A stretch of DNA of 40,215 nt, from NCBI GenBank assembly GCA_944325815.1, contig CALVBV010000005.1:1-40215 (forward strand). The letters run 5' to 3'. The notes under the pieces are model-generated. The model did no database searches. It saw only the letters and a program-made list of their open reading frames with translations, and was not told where the DNA came from. Positions 31,315 through 39,079 of this stretch are shown piece by piece. How positions within the stretch are numbered: the stretch's first letter is position 1; every line of letters starts with the position of its first letter. Made by a program: the position numbers and the translations under genes. This DNA comes from Candidatus Gastranaerophilales bacterium (GTDB lineage Bacteria; Cyanobacteriota; Vampirovibrionia; Gastranaerophilales; Gastranaerophilaceae).

Positions 31315-32586
31315 ATGGTAACTCAGGTTAATAATATTCCGAATTTTAAAGCAGAAGCTTATCCGATAAGCTATAACAATCGATATACCCCTCCGATGCC
31401 GGCTGATACAATGGACGACATTTTTCTTGCACAGGTTCAGGAACAGAGCAAAGCTGCAAAAAAAGAAAAATCAAAAGAGCGCTGGTATAAAACAGGTATT
31501 GTAGCTCAGGTAGGCTTAGCCGTTGCTTTTGGGATTATGGCTTTAGGAACTATTATTAATCTAAAACGCGGCGGAGGCGGCGCCGGAAAGAATAACAAAC
31601 TCGCCTGGAAAGATATAGCTAAGGAAGTCAATTTCCCGAGCCTGACAGATGACTGTGTTAATCCTAAAGTCAGGGATTTTATAAAATCAATGAAAGAACA
31701 AATCGGGCTTTCGGATAAAGCACTAAAAGCTTCCGGAATTAAAAAACAGGAACAGTGCCTTCTTATGTACGGTCCATCAGGCACCGGTAAAACTTTTAGC
31801 GCCAAGATGCTTGCAAAAGAGCTGGGTGCAGAGTACACGGAAGTTCAATTTGCAGATGTATCCTCGCCTTATATCGGACAGACATCTGTAGAAATTCAAA
31901 ATGTATTTAAGCAATTGAAAAATACCGCTTCCAAGAATCCGGATAAAAAATATCTGGTAGCATTTAACGAAATCGATGCTCTTCTTGTTCCGAGAGAAAA
32001 ATGCGGTGCAAATAACCTGCATCTTGCAGAAAACAGAACGGCATTTTTGAACGGTCTGGATGATATTGCAAACTTAAAAAATATAAAAATTGTCGGTACA
32101 ACCAACGTTGACCCGAAATCCGGCAATCTTGACAAAGCATCTTTGAGCAGATTCAAAAATATGATTGAAATTGAACTTCCGAATAAAACAGAGCTCAAGG
32201 CAGCATTAAAATTCCACCTCAAAGGTGCTGAAAATGTTCAAAAACACCAATTCTTTGAGAACAACGAAAAAGAAGTTAATAAACTGATTGATAAACTTTA
32301 TGACAATAAATACTCCCAAAGAGATGTGGAAGATTTGGCGGAAAAAGCCTGCAGAGAATTTGGTTCTGCTATCGAAAAGAGTACAAATGTAGAAGCGGAA
32401 AAATTTGATATCAAATATCTGGAAAAAGCATTTGATATGAAAGGTATGACAACAGGCGCAATAGAATCGGAAGCTGTACCTGCGTGGGCAAAAATTCCCG
32501 CGCCGACAGAAAAACTTCCTCTATATGATGCTCTGCGCAATCTCTCATTTATGGACAGGCTGAAAGCTCTATTTGGAATCGGATAG
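31315..32586 (+). CDS. Membrane-anchored AAA+ ATPase with altered Walker B
   Basis: A 423-residue paralogue of the preceding ATPase: N-terminal PNFKA (9-13), a basic coiled stretch (40-57), a transmembrane helix (about 60-80) and a Gly-rich turn. The AAA+ core has Walker A GPSGTGKT (153-160) and GTTN sensor 1 (261-264). Walker B reads YLVAFNEID (213-221), so the usual metal-coordinating Asp is Asn218. Mg-ATP handling may be weakened, with this copy acting as a regulatory subunit in a mixed ring. SRF precedes the lid. A C-terminal extension ending FMDRLKALFGIG is absent from the partner. Confidence 0.8.
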   Translation: MVTQVNNIPNFKAEAYPISYNNRYTPPMPADTMDDIFLAQVQEQSKAAKKEKSKERWYKTGIVAQVGLAVAFGIMALGTIINLKRGGGGAGKNNKLAWKDIAKEVNFPSLTDDCVNPKVRDFIKSMKEQIGLSDKALKASGIKKQEQCLLMYGPSGTGKTFSAKMLAKELGAEYTEVQFADVSSPYIGQTSVEIQNVFKQLKNTASKNPDKKYLVAFNEIDALLVPREKCGANNLHLAENRTAFLNGLDDIANLKNIKIVGTTNVDPKSGNLDKASLSRFKNMIEIELPNKTELKAALKFHLKGAENVQKHQFFENNEKEVNKLIDKLYDNKYSQRDVEDLAEKACREFGSAIEKSTNVEAEKFDIKYLEKAFDMKGMTTGAIESEAVPAWAKIPAPTEKLPLYDALRNLSFMDRLKALFGIG

Positions 32587-32605
32587 AAAAAATAAACTTA
32601 AAACA

Positions 32606-34309
32606 CTATTTACTCTTAATTTTATCCGCGATTTTTTTACATCTGATTTTTTCGACTTCTTCCATAACCTGAGCTACGGGAACATCCCAGTCTCCGGCGG
32701 TCGGGGCCTGGAAGGGCTTAATGCTCTTATACCAGCCGATATCGTTTCCGTCTACCTTGAACCAGCGCCATTCAACAATCCTGTTAAACAGCCCGAAAGT
32801 TTTAACGCCCAAGGCGCCTGCAAGGTTCATAACACCGTTATCTGTTGTAACCATCAAGTCCATGTTTTTCATTGCACAAGCTGTGTCTTCCCAGTTTTTA
32901 AATGTTCTTCCAAGCCGTATAAGCTGTGCGTCTTCTGGAACTCTATCCATCTGACGGCTCAAATCATCAACCTGAAAACTGTAAACCTCAACATCCGGAA
33001 GACGCATAAGCGGATACAAGTATTCCAGCGGAATATCTCTGTCGGTTTCCTTGCTCGCAAGTGTACCTTCAAATGCTATGCCGATTTTTAATTTTTCATT
33101 GTTATTAATGTATCTTTTACCGTAAGCTGTAACTTTAGCTTTCGGAACTTTTAAATATCCCTGAGCCTTAGGAATCGTATCAGGTTTTGTCTCGCATACA
33201 ATCGGCAAATCCATCATCGGGAGATAATAATCATAGTTTATCTGAGGAATCTGATCCTCGGAATAAATATCAACCCCGAGTTTTGAATCCTCAAAGAGTG
33301 ATATCAAAGGCTTCTGAACAACAAGAGAAACCTTTGCACAGAGCTTCTTTAACTCATCAAGAAATCTTACAAACATTATTGAATCACCAAAGCCCTGTTC
33401 AAAATGAACAAGTATATGTTTATTTTTAATATCTACCTTAATATTCCATCTTTTCTTTTTATTTGTGAATATTGCAGGGAATGAAACATTCTTCAAATCT
33501 TCTTTCTGGAACCTGTGCTGGAGGAATTTGAAACCTTCGGCAAATCGTTTATGTCTTACAAGGTAAGCACCGTAAGCGTGCAGGTCGGAATGTGTCGGAT
33601 TAAGATACATAAGTTTCTGATAAAATTCATCAGCCTTTTGTATCTCATCAAACTTTCCGTAAACATAAGCCAGATTCTTAACAACAATTCTGTTGTTAGG
33701 CGCAAGTTCAAATGCTTTTGTAAGATATTCAATTTGTTTGTCTTTAAACTTATCCTGATAACAGGTAGAATACAAATGTCCGAGCATGTTATAAATAGAG
33801 AAATTATTTTTATTCTTCTCCAGCGCTTTTTCATAGTACTCAATTGCCTTTTTGTTATCCTTAATATCAGTGTAAGTCAAATCAGCAAGATATACATAAA
33901 CATCTTCCTTATCAGGAGAAATCTCCTCAAACCTTTTAAGAAATTTGATTGCTAGATCCGCATTTCCGATAGCTTTCATACAAAGACCGATGTTTTTGTA
34001 TATATTAATCGGGAAGCCGGAAAACTTCATAATATCGCGGTAGATTTCAATAGATTCAATATATTTTTTATCAAGAGTCATCTTTTTTGCGTACATAATC
34101 GCGTAATTCATGTATTGATTAGTGACCGCAATTTTTTCTGACGGTTCATAAATGTTAGGTATAACCTCGCGGTATATTTCCAGCCCTCTTTCGTAATCAT
34201 TGTTTTTGCAATAATATTCCGCAAGAGCAATGTCCATGGAATTAATTAAATCCTTTGAATTATCAATCGGAATTTCTTTTTTTACGACCAGCCGTTTAGA
34301 TATTTGCAT
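32606..34309 (-). CDS. TPR protein fused to a GT9/OGT-like glycosyltransferase
   Basis: The 567-residue protein has TPR repeats over about 1-265 (for example KAIEYYEKALEKNKNN, ADEFYQKLMYLNPTHSD). A GT-B glycosyltransferase half (about 285-560) contains KHILVHFEQGFGDSIMFVRFL, LKIGIAFEGT and TTDNGVMNLAGALGVKTFGLF. The last is the GT9/heptosyltransferase-like loop, in which the usual His before LAGALG is Asn. TPR-GT fusions often modify proteins such as pilins, flagellins or adhesins, though cell-surface sugar transfer is also possible. A GGAGAG site precedes ATG 34309. It converges on the AAA+ gene with 19 bases between. Confidence 0.75.
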   Translation of the reverse strand: MQISKRLVVKKEIPIDNSKDLINSMDIALAEYYCKNNDYERGLEIYREVIPNIYEPSEKIAVTNQYMNYAIMYAKKMTLDKKYIESIEIYRDIMKFSGFPINIYKNIGLCMKAIGNADLAIKFLKRFEEISPDKEDVYVYLADLTYTDIKDNKKAIEYYEKALEKNKNNFSIYNMLGHLYSTCYQDKFKDKQIEYLTKAFELAPNNRIVVKNLAYVYGKFDEIQKADEFYQKLMYLNPTHSDLHAYGAYLVRHKRFAEGFKFLQHRFQKEDLKNVSFPAIFTNKKKRWNIKVDIKNKHILVHFEQGFGDSIMFVRFLDELKKLCAKVSLVVQKPLISLFEDSKLGVDIYSEDQIPQINYDYYLPMMDLPIVCETKPDTIPKAQGYLKVPKAKVTAYGKRYINNNEKLKIGIAFEGTLASKETDRDIPLEYLYPLMRLPDVEVYSFQVDDLSRQMDRVPEDAQLIRLGRTFKNWEDTACAMKNMDLMVTTDNGVMNLAGALGVKTFGLFNRIVEWRWFKVDGNDIGWYKSIKPFQAPTAGDWDVPVAQVMEEVEKIRCKKIADKIKSK

Positions 34310-34481
34310 ACATTCTCTCCATTAATTTACTAAAAATCATACCATATACCCGGTTAATTTTGAACATAACACCCCAAAAAATGGGTTAAATAGATTATTA
34401 TTTGACTTGCCCCTTTTTTTATAATTAAATATTATTACTGAGGTATTCCCTCTAGTTCTTTAGAAAGCGAATTACAAATTT

Positions 34482-35348
34482 TTGAGTAATCCAAATATTA
34501 AACTAGCCAAATTTGCAGGTTTCTGTTACGGAGTAAAAAGAGCCGTAGAAACTGCTATCAAACTAAAAAAAGAAAATCCCGATAAAAATATCTGTATTCT
34601 GGGTGAACTTATTCACAATACAGATGTAATTAACGAACTTGAGAATCTCGGGATAAAAACTATTTATGAGATTCCCTCAAAAGGCGACGGTATTTGTATT
34701 ATAAGAAGCCACGGCGCAACACCGGAAGTGTTTGAACAGGTTAAAAATGCCGGTTTTGAAGTTGTTGACCTTACCTGTCCGGACGTTAAAAAAGTTCAGC
34801 AAAGAGCGATTGAGCTTGCCAAAAATGACTATTTTGTCGTAATTGTGGGCAAACCAAACCACCCGGAAGTTATGGCAATAAAAGCGAACGCCGAACTTTA
34901 TTCAAATAAAGTCGTTGTTGCAACCACAATCGAAGAACTCGCACCTTATGAGGCTGAAATTAAATCTCACAGAAAAGTAGGCGTTGTAGTACAGACAACA
35001 CAAATGGTCTCTACACTTAACCTTGTTGTGAATTATCTGAATAACATTGCAAAAGAAGTGCTAATCTATAATACAATCTGCCAGTCAACTTCCATGCGCC
35101 AGAAAGAAGCCAAAGAGCTTGCCAAGGAAAGCGACTTGATGATTGTTGTGGGCTCAAGAAAAAGCGCCAATACAACACATCTGGCAGAAATTCTTAAAGA
35201 TTATACAAAAACTATTCATATAGAAAATGATTCTGAATTAAAAAAAGAAATGTTACAAAATGCCGATTCAATCGGCATAACAGCAGGGGCATCCACCCCG
35301 GAATCAATTATAAATAACGTCATAGAAAAAATAAAAGGAGGAATATAA
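34482..35348 (+). CDS. ispH: 4-hydroxy-3-methylbut-2-enyl diphosphate reductase
   Basis: The last enzyme of the MEP isoprenoid pathway, making IPP and DMAPP with a [4Fe-4S] cluster. The three Cys ligands are C15 (GFCYGVKRA), C99 (LTCPD) and C200 (TICQST). Substrate residues H45, H77, H127 and E129 are present (HN, RSHGAT, PNHPEV). The 288-residue length is normal. The start is a TTG with a weak ribosome binding site; an upstream in-frame TAG rules out a longer form. It lies 3 bases before the S1 gene, an ispH-S1 linkage also known from Clostridia. Confidence 0.95.
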   Translation: MSNPNIKLAKFAGFCYGVKRAVETAIKLKKENPDKNICILGELIHNTDVINELENLGIKTIYEIPSKGDGICIIRSHGATPEVFEQVKNAGFEVVDLTCPDVKKVQQRAIELAKNDYFVVIVGKPNHPEVMAIKANAELYSNKVVVATTIEELAPYEAEIKSHRKVGVVVQTTQMVSTLNLVVNYLNNIAKEVLIYNTICQSTSMRQKEAKELAKESDLMIVVGSRKSANTTHLAEILKDYTKTIHIENDSELKKEMLQNADSIGITAGASTPESIINNVIEKIKGGI

Positions 35349-35351
35349 ATT

Positions 35352-36407
35352 ATGACAACAACAGAAGTTCGCGATGAATTTGAAATGCTGTTAGAAGAAA
35401 GCTTTGCTAAATCTAACACAGTAGCAGATATCGTAGAAGGTACAGTAATTAAAAAAGAAGCAGACGGATACCTTGTCAGCGTAAAAGGTGCAAAAATGGA
35501 AGCATATCTTCCAAACAAAGAACTTTCAAGCGATACCCCTGAATTAGAAGTCGGTGATATCAGAGAGTTCTATGTATTAAAGGAAGAAAACAACGATGAT
35601 CCAATGCAGTTATCATTAAAGAGAATCGCTTACGCTCAGGCATGGGCTCAGCTTAATGATGCAAAAATTCAAGGTGATACAATCCTTGCAAAGGTTGTTT
35701 CAACAGTTAAAGGCGGTGTGCTGGTTGATGTTGCCGACCTCAAAGGCTTTATCCCGTCTTCCCAGCTAAGAACAGGAACTCCGTTTGACGGACTTATCGA
35801 ACAGAAAATCGAAGTTAAAGTTCTTGAAGCAGATCCTAAGAAAAATAAACTTATCCTTTCTCAGCGTCAGGCAGTTGCAGAACAAAGAGATCAGGTTGTT
35901 GATAATGTTCTTTCTTCTCTTGAAGAAGACCAGATTGTTTCAGGTAACGTAGTAAGAATCACAGACTTCGGCGCATTCGTTGATATCAACGGAATTGACG
36001 GACTTCTTCCGATTTCTGAAATCTCATGGCAGAGAATTAAACACCCGTCTGATGTTTTAACTCTCGGCGATACAATCGAAGTTAAGATTATTAAAATCGA
36101 CCACGAACTCAAGAGAATTTCTTTATCTTTAAAAAGAATGGGAGAAAACCCATGGCAGCAAATTGAAGGACAGTTCGAAGAAGGCCAAATCGTAAAAGGA
36201 ACTGTTAACAAAGTTACTACATTCGGTGCTTTTATTAACATATTCCCGGGCGTAGAAGCTCTTCTTCCGGTCTCCGAGATGTCTGAAGAAAACGTTAATC
36301 CGTTCAACATGTTCAAAGTAGGCGCAGAAGTTGATGTATTAATCAAGAAATTCACACCGAAAGAACACAGAATCGCTTTATCAGTAAAAGATATTAAGAA
36401 GGATTAA
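35352..36407 (+). CDS. rpsA: Ribosomal protein S1-like RNA-binding protein, four S1 domains
   Basis: Four S1 OB-fold repeats lie at about residues 24-90, 105-170, 190-260 and 275-348; the last two carry the classic FGAFVDI and FGAFINI cores. In the 30S ribosome S1 brings mRNA to the decoding site. Four domains resemble the shorter S1 of Gram-positives and cyanobacteria rather than the six of E. coli. A strong AAAGGAGG site sets the start. It is co-transcribed with ispH and closed by a strong terminator. Confidence 0.9.
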   Translation: MTTTEVRDEFEMLLEESFAKSNTVADIVEGTVIKKEADGYLVSVKGAKMEAYLPNKELSSDTPELEVGDIREFYVLKEENNDDPMQLSLKRIAYAQAWAQLNDAKIQGDTILAKVVSTVKGGVLVDVADLKGFIPSSQLRTGTPFDGLIEQKIEVKVLEADPKKNKLILSQRQAVAEQRDQVVDNVLSSLEEDQIVSGNVVRITDFGAFVDINGIDGLLPISEISWQRIKHPSDVLTLGDTIEVKIIKIDHELKRISLSLKRMGENPWQQIEGQFEEGQIVKGTVNKVTTFGAFINIFPGVEALLPVSEMSEENVNPFNMFKVGAEVDVLIKKFTPKEHRIALSVKDIKKD

Positions 36408-36427
36408 TTTGATTGATATTTATCGGA

Positions 36428-36465
36428 GGGGGCGCAAGCAAAGCTTGCGCCCCCTTGATTTTTTT
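36428..36465 (+). terminator. Strong intrinsic terminator after ispH-S1
   Basis: GGGGGCGCAAGC (36428-36439) pairs perfectly with GCTTGCGCCCCC (36443-36454) around AAA, followed by a T-rich tract to about 36465. Confidence 0.92.
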
Positions 36466-36468
36466 ATC

Positions 36469-36753
36469 CTATAGCGCAATAGGCTCAATTTTAGACAAAT
36501 CAACCTTCTTAGAGGCCTGCCACAGGTCATAAGCTATTTGAAGATTCAGCCATAATCTTGGTGAAGTGCCGAGAGCTTTAGATAATTTTAACGCCATTTC
36601 AGGACTGATTCCGCTTTTACAATTTACTATGTCTGATAAATTCTTACGGCTTGTCCCGATTTTTAATGCGAACTCTGAAATGGAAAAATCCATTGCTTTA
36701 ATCCAGTCTTCTAAAAGTATTTTTCCCGGGTGGGGCGGATTGAACATTTCCAT
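36469..36753 (-). CDS. higA: HigA-type antitoxin (XRE helix-turn-helix)
   Basis: The 94 residues begin MFNPPHPGKIL, the family hallmark. A helix-turn-helix follows (about 25-65: SISEFALKIGTSRKNLSDIVN, SPEMALKLSKALGTSPRLW). It neutralises HigB and represses the operon. AAGGAG precedes its ATG, 14 bases after higB. Confidence 0.9.
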   Translation of the reverse strand: MEMFNPPHPGKILLEDWIKAMDFSISEFALKIGTSRKNLSDIVNCKSGISPEMALKLSKALGTSPRLWLNLQIAYDLWQASKKVDLSKIEPIAL

Positions 36754-36767
36754 AATATTACTCCTTA

Positions 36768-37052
36768 TTAATGGTAATCTTGATAGTTGACAACATATAC
36801 ATCATTGGTTTCTTCTTCAAACCTAAAGGTAATTCTCCAGTTTGCCTGCACCGTTACTGACCATAACTCCGACATACTTCCCTTTAACTTATGCAGTCTA
36901 TATGCAGGAGATGATAAATCATTAAGCCCTGTCAAATTGTTCAAAACAAACAAAATTCTGGCTATCTTATCTTTGTGTATTGCTTGAATACCTTTGGTTG
37001 ATCCGGTAAGAAAAAATTCTTCCAAACCTTTATGATTGAAAGATTTAATCAT
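36768..37052 (-). CDS. higB: HigB-type toxin (RelE superfamily mRNA interferase)
   Basis: A 94-residue protein with HigB features: MIKSFNHKGLEEFF...GSTKGI at the start, RLHKLKGSMSELWSVTVQANWRITFRF in the core and a closing VVNYQDYH. HigB cleaves mRNA on the ribosome. The toxin-first order is typical of higBA. The ATG lies only 6 bases after the -10, so the transcript is leaderless or nearly so, with no ribosome binding site. Confidence 0.9.
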   Translation of the reverse strand: MIKSFNHKGLEEFFLTGSTKGIQAIHKDKIARILFVLNNLTGLNDLSSPAYRLHKLKGSMSELWSVTVQANWRITFRFEEETNDVYVVNYQDYH

Positions 37053-37058
37053 ACTATT

Positions 37059-37087
37059 ATTGTAACCTGTAACCTTACACTTGTCAA
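37059..37087 (-). promoter_or_regulatory. higBA promoter with an internal operator-like palindrome
   Basis: On the minus strand TTGACA (37087-37082), 17 bases and TACAAT (37064-37059). The spacer contains TGTAA-CC-TTACA (37068-37079), a 5-2-5 palindrome, and a direct repeat of TGTAACC (37061-37074). These are plausible HigA sites. Confidence 0.65.
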
Positions 37088-37099
37088 TACTTGATATTT

Positions 37100-37140
37100 A
37101 TGAGTTTGCGGAAAAATTTTAATTTTTCTCGCAAACTCAT
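37100..37140. terminator. Long hairpin between higB and thrB
   Basis: ATGAGTTTGCG (37100-37110) pairs with CGCAAACTCAT (37130-37140). The interior is GAAAAATT/AATTTTTC with one bulged base. It shares the GCGGAAAAATT core of the hairpins at 1969 and 6747 but has a longer base. Confidence 0.5.
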
Positions 37141-37153
37141 TGGAACGGTTTCA

Positions 37154-37187
37154 GGGGTAAATAAATTGGCCTGTAGTATAAACTACA
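37154..37187 (-). repeat. Inverted third copy of the 28839-type hairpin repeat
   Basis: GGGGTAAATAAATTGGCCTGTAG (37154-37176) followed by a CTACA arm resembles the reverse complement of the repeats at 28839 and 28889 (GGGTAAAT, AAT, TGG, CTG, AG shared). TGTAG (37172-37176) and CTACA (37183-37187) form its hairpin. Confidence 0.5.
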
Positions 37188-37202
37188 AACAAGGAAGCAG
37201 AG

Positions 37203-37299
37203 TATAAAAGGTTGTGTGCTATCACACACACGGCCTGAGGTTCACACACCTTAGGTCGGATTTAAAAAACCTCAAAAATTTGTCAATTTTTGGGTTTTT
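37203..37299 (+). ncRNA. Candidate small structured RNA upstream of the thrB end
   Basis: TATAAA (37203-37208) is followed by hairpin TGTGTG/CACACA (37213-37228). A 10-bp stem follows, GGCCTGAGGT (37232-37241) with ACCTTAGGTC (37248-37257). Two pairs of that stem are G-U only if transcribed on the plus strand. A terminator hairpin (37265-37299) with T5 ends it. No -35 is evident and no known family fits. Confidence 0.3.
37265..37299. terminator. Bidirectional terminator at the end of thrB
   Basis: AAAAACC (37265-37271) and CAAAAATT (37273-37280), with T37272 bulged, pair with AATTTTTG and GGTTTTT (37285-37299) around TGTC. Both strands show a T tract, and the thrB stop lies 10 bases away. 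Confidence 0.7.
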
Positions 37300-37309
37300 C
37301 AAATCCTCT

Positions 37310-38248
37310 TTATTCTAATATCACAGCACCCTGTTCTTCGACTTTAAGTGTTCTTATATCAACTTTAATACTTTGAGCTTCCCAGATTTCTTTAACCGTT
37401 GATTTAATTTTATCAAGGTCGTATTTATGCGAAATTACAAGCATAGTCGGGCCTGCACCGGAAAGCACACAACCGAGGACTCCGTCTTCGTGCTTAAAAG
37501 CTTCCATAATCTCTTTCATGCCGGGAACAAGTTTTTCTCTGTAAGGCTGATGTAATCTGTCATGAAGCGCAAATTTCATAAGCTTTTCATCTTTTGTGTG
37601 TACAGCCTGTACAAGCATGGCAAGGTGTTTTGCATTAAATATAGCATCCTGCATCGGAACATTTTCCGGAAGCACTGAGCGGGCAATATTGGTAGATAAT
37701 TCAAAATCCGGAATACAAACCGTAATATCCCACTCCTGAGGCCAGGGAAGTTTTCTGTAAACAATTGTTCCGTCAACATCTTGCGAAGCCAGAACAAATC
37801 CGCCTAAAATTGCAGGGGCTACGTTATCCGGATGTCCTTCCACTTCTGTTGCAATAGATAAAAGGGCCGTCTCGTCGGCAGGAGAACCCAAAAGTTTGTT
37901 TGCAGCAAGCAGACCGCCTACAATCACTGCAGAAGAGCTTCCCAGTCCTCGTGTAATTGGGATTTGAGACTGAATATTAATTCTCAATTCAGAAGGTTCC
38001 TGACCTATTGAGTTATAAAGCATTTCTACAGCTTTGTATACAATATTATTTTCGTCTCTCGGAATATTATCAAAAACCATTTCGTCAATAGCTTCTTCTT
38101 CCGACATAAGATTAATTTCAATACCGGTGCCCGGCAGTACTGTTTCTTCTATTGTAATAGTATTATATATAGGCAGTGCTAAACCTAGACAATCAAACCC
38201 CGGCCCGAGATTGGCTGTAGTTGCCGGCACTTTTACGCTTACTTTCAT
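37310..38248 (-). CDS. thrB: Homoserine kinase
   Basis: The GHMP kinase that phosphorylates homoserine for threonine synthesis. The 312 residues start VPATTANLGPGFDCLGLAL, the family substrate-site signature. The ATP loop PITRGLGSSSAVIVGG lies at about 91-106, and LSGAGPTMLVI near 265 is the third GHMP motif. An AGGAGA site precedes the ATG. No thrA or thrC is adjacent. Confidence 0.95.
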   Translation of the reverse strand: MKVSVKVPATTANLGPGFDCLGLALPIYNTITIEETVLPGTGIEINLMSEEEAIDEMVFDNIPRDENNIVYKAVEMLYNSIGQEPSELRINIQSQIPITRGLGSSSAVIVGGLLAANKLLGSPADETALLSIATEVEGHPDNVAPAILGGFVLASQDVDGTIVYRKLPWPQEWDITVCIPDFELSTNIARSVLPENVPMQDAIFNAKHLAMLVQAVHTKDEKLMKFALHDRLHQPYREKLVPGMKEIMEAFKHEDGVLGCVLSGAGPTMLVISHKYDLDKIKSTVKEIWEAQSIKVDIRTLKVEEQGAVILE

Positions 38249-38338
38249 TTATCAGTTCTCCTCAACATAAGGTGATTATACAATAAAGAAAAATAAAAAG
38301 AAAAGGGGGGCTTAATATTACGAATTGTTAAGCAAAAG

Positions 38339-38370
38339 GGCAATTTTAGCCGTAAGTTTGACTTTATATA
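38339..38370 (+). promoter_or_regulatory. Shared-type promoter of the 38402 gene
   Basis: GGCAATTTT begins at 38339, TG is 20 bases on (38359-38360), then ACTTTATATA (38361-38370). TTGACT (38358-38363) could instead serve as a conventional -35 with GATAAA 18 bases on (38382-38387). Confidence 0.45.
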
Positions 38371-38401
38371 AATATAGTGTAGATAAATTTTGGAGTGTTG
38401 T

Positions 38402-39079
38402 ATGTCAAACGCGTATAATATGAGTGCATATCCTAATTATCAGAATAATGCATTTCCGCAGCAGCAAAAACAATCTAACGCCCCTTCAACCTTTGGCATG
38501 ATGACTTTAGGTGCTCTTGGCGGCGGAACTGTAGGATATTTAAAAAACAGATATCCGGTTTCTTCTGACGGGGTTGTATCAGATACTTTTGCTAAAAATG
38601 TTTTTGAGGCTAATATAAAGAAAAATGCGCCGGAAGAAAGCAAGAAATTTTTTAAAGAATTAAATAATATACTTGATAAAATAGATAAAGTTAAAACAAC
38701 GGAAGATTACAAAAAGCTTTTAAAAGATAATAAAAGTGTAATCGAGGAACAGTGCAAGGGAATTTCATTGGAGACAACATTAGATACATTGAATCCTGAT
38801 AACCTTAAAAACAGTAAGAAATCTTTGAAAGAAATTTTGCAAAAAATTAAGGATTTTGAGCTGACAAAAACTAAAAATGCAATAAAGCTGGGCTGGGACA
38901 GTGAAAAGAAAAAGTTTGTTAAAACAGAGGCATTTAAGGATGACAAACTTTTTGAAATAATCAAAAAGACAAAATCTAATCACCAGTGGAAAAAGGCTTT
39001 AAAATACGGCGGAATCACAGCAGGTGTTATGGGTGCTTTGACGCTCGGGTATAAAATGCTAATGTCCGGCAGAACTTAA
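38402..39079 (+). CDS. Tail-anchored helical protein with Asn/Gln-rich N-terminus
   Basis: A GGAG site sets ATG 38402, giving 225 residues. The N-terminus is Asn/Tyr/Gln-rich (MSNAYNMSAYPNYQNNAFPQQQ). A glycine-rich hydrophobic stretch follows (about 33-48), then a Lys-rich all-helical middle (60-195). A hydrophobic segment near the C-terminus (about 200-218, YGGITAGVMGALTLGYKML) probably inserts in the membrane. No enzyme signature is seen. The stop overlaps the stop of the opposing gene. Confidence 0.65.
   Translation: MSNAYNMSAYPNYQNNAFPQQQKQSNAPSTFGMMTLGALGGGTVGYLKNRYPVSSDGVVSDTFAKNVFEANIKKNAPEESKKFFKELNNILDKIDKVKTTEDYKKLLKDNKSVIEEQCKGISLETTLDTLNPDNLKNSKKSLKEILQKIKDFELTKTKNAIKLGWDSEKKKFVKTEAFKDDKLFEIIKKTKSNHQWKKALKYGGITAGVMGALTLGYKMLMSGRT

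Noticed and set aside
32573-33091. 172-codon plus-strand reading frame after the second AAA+ gene
   Set aside because: It is antisense to the TPR-glycosyltransferase, has no ribosome binding site of its own and its translation is Phe/Cys-rich noise.
35891-36355. 154-codon minus-strand reading frame
   Set aside because: It is antisense to S1 domains 3 and 4, without a start signal.
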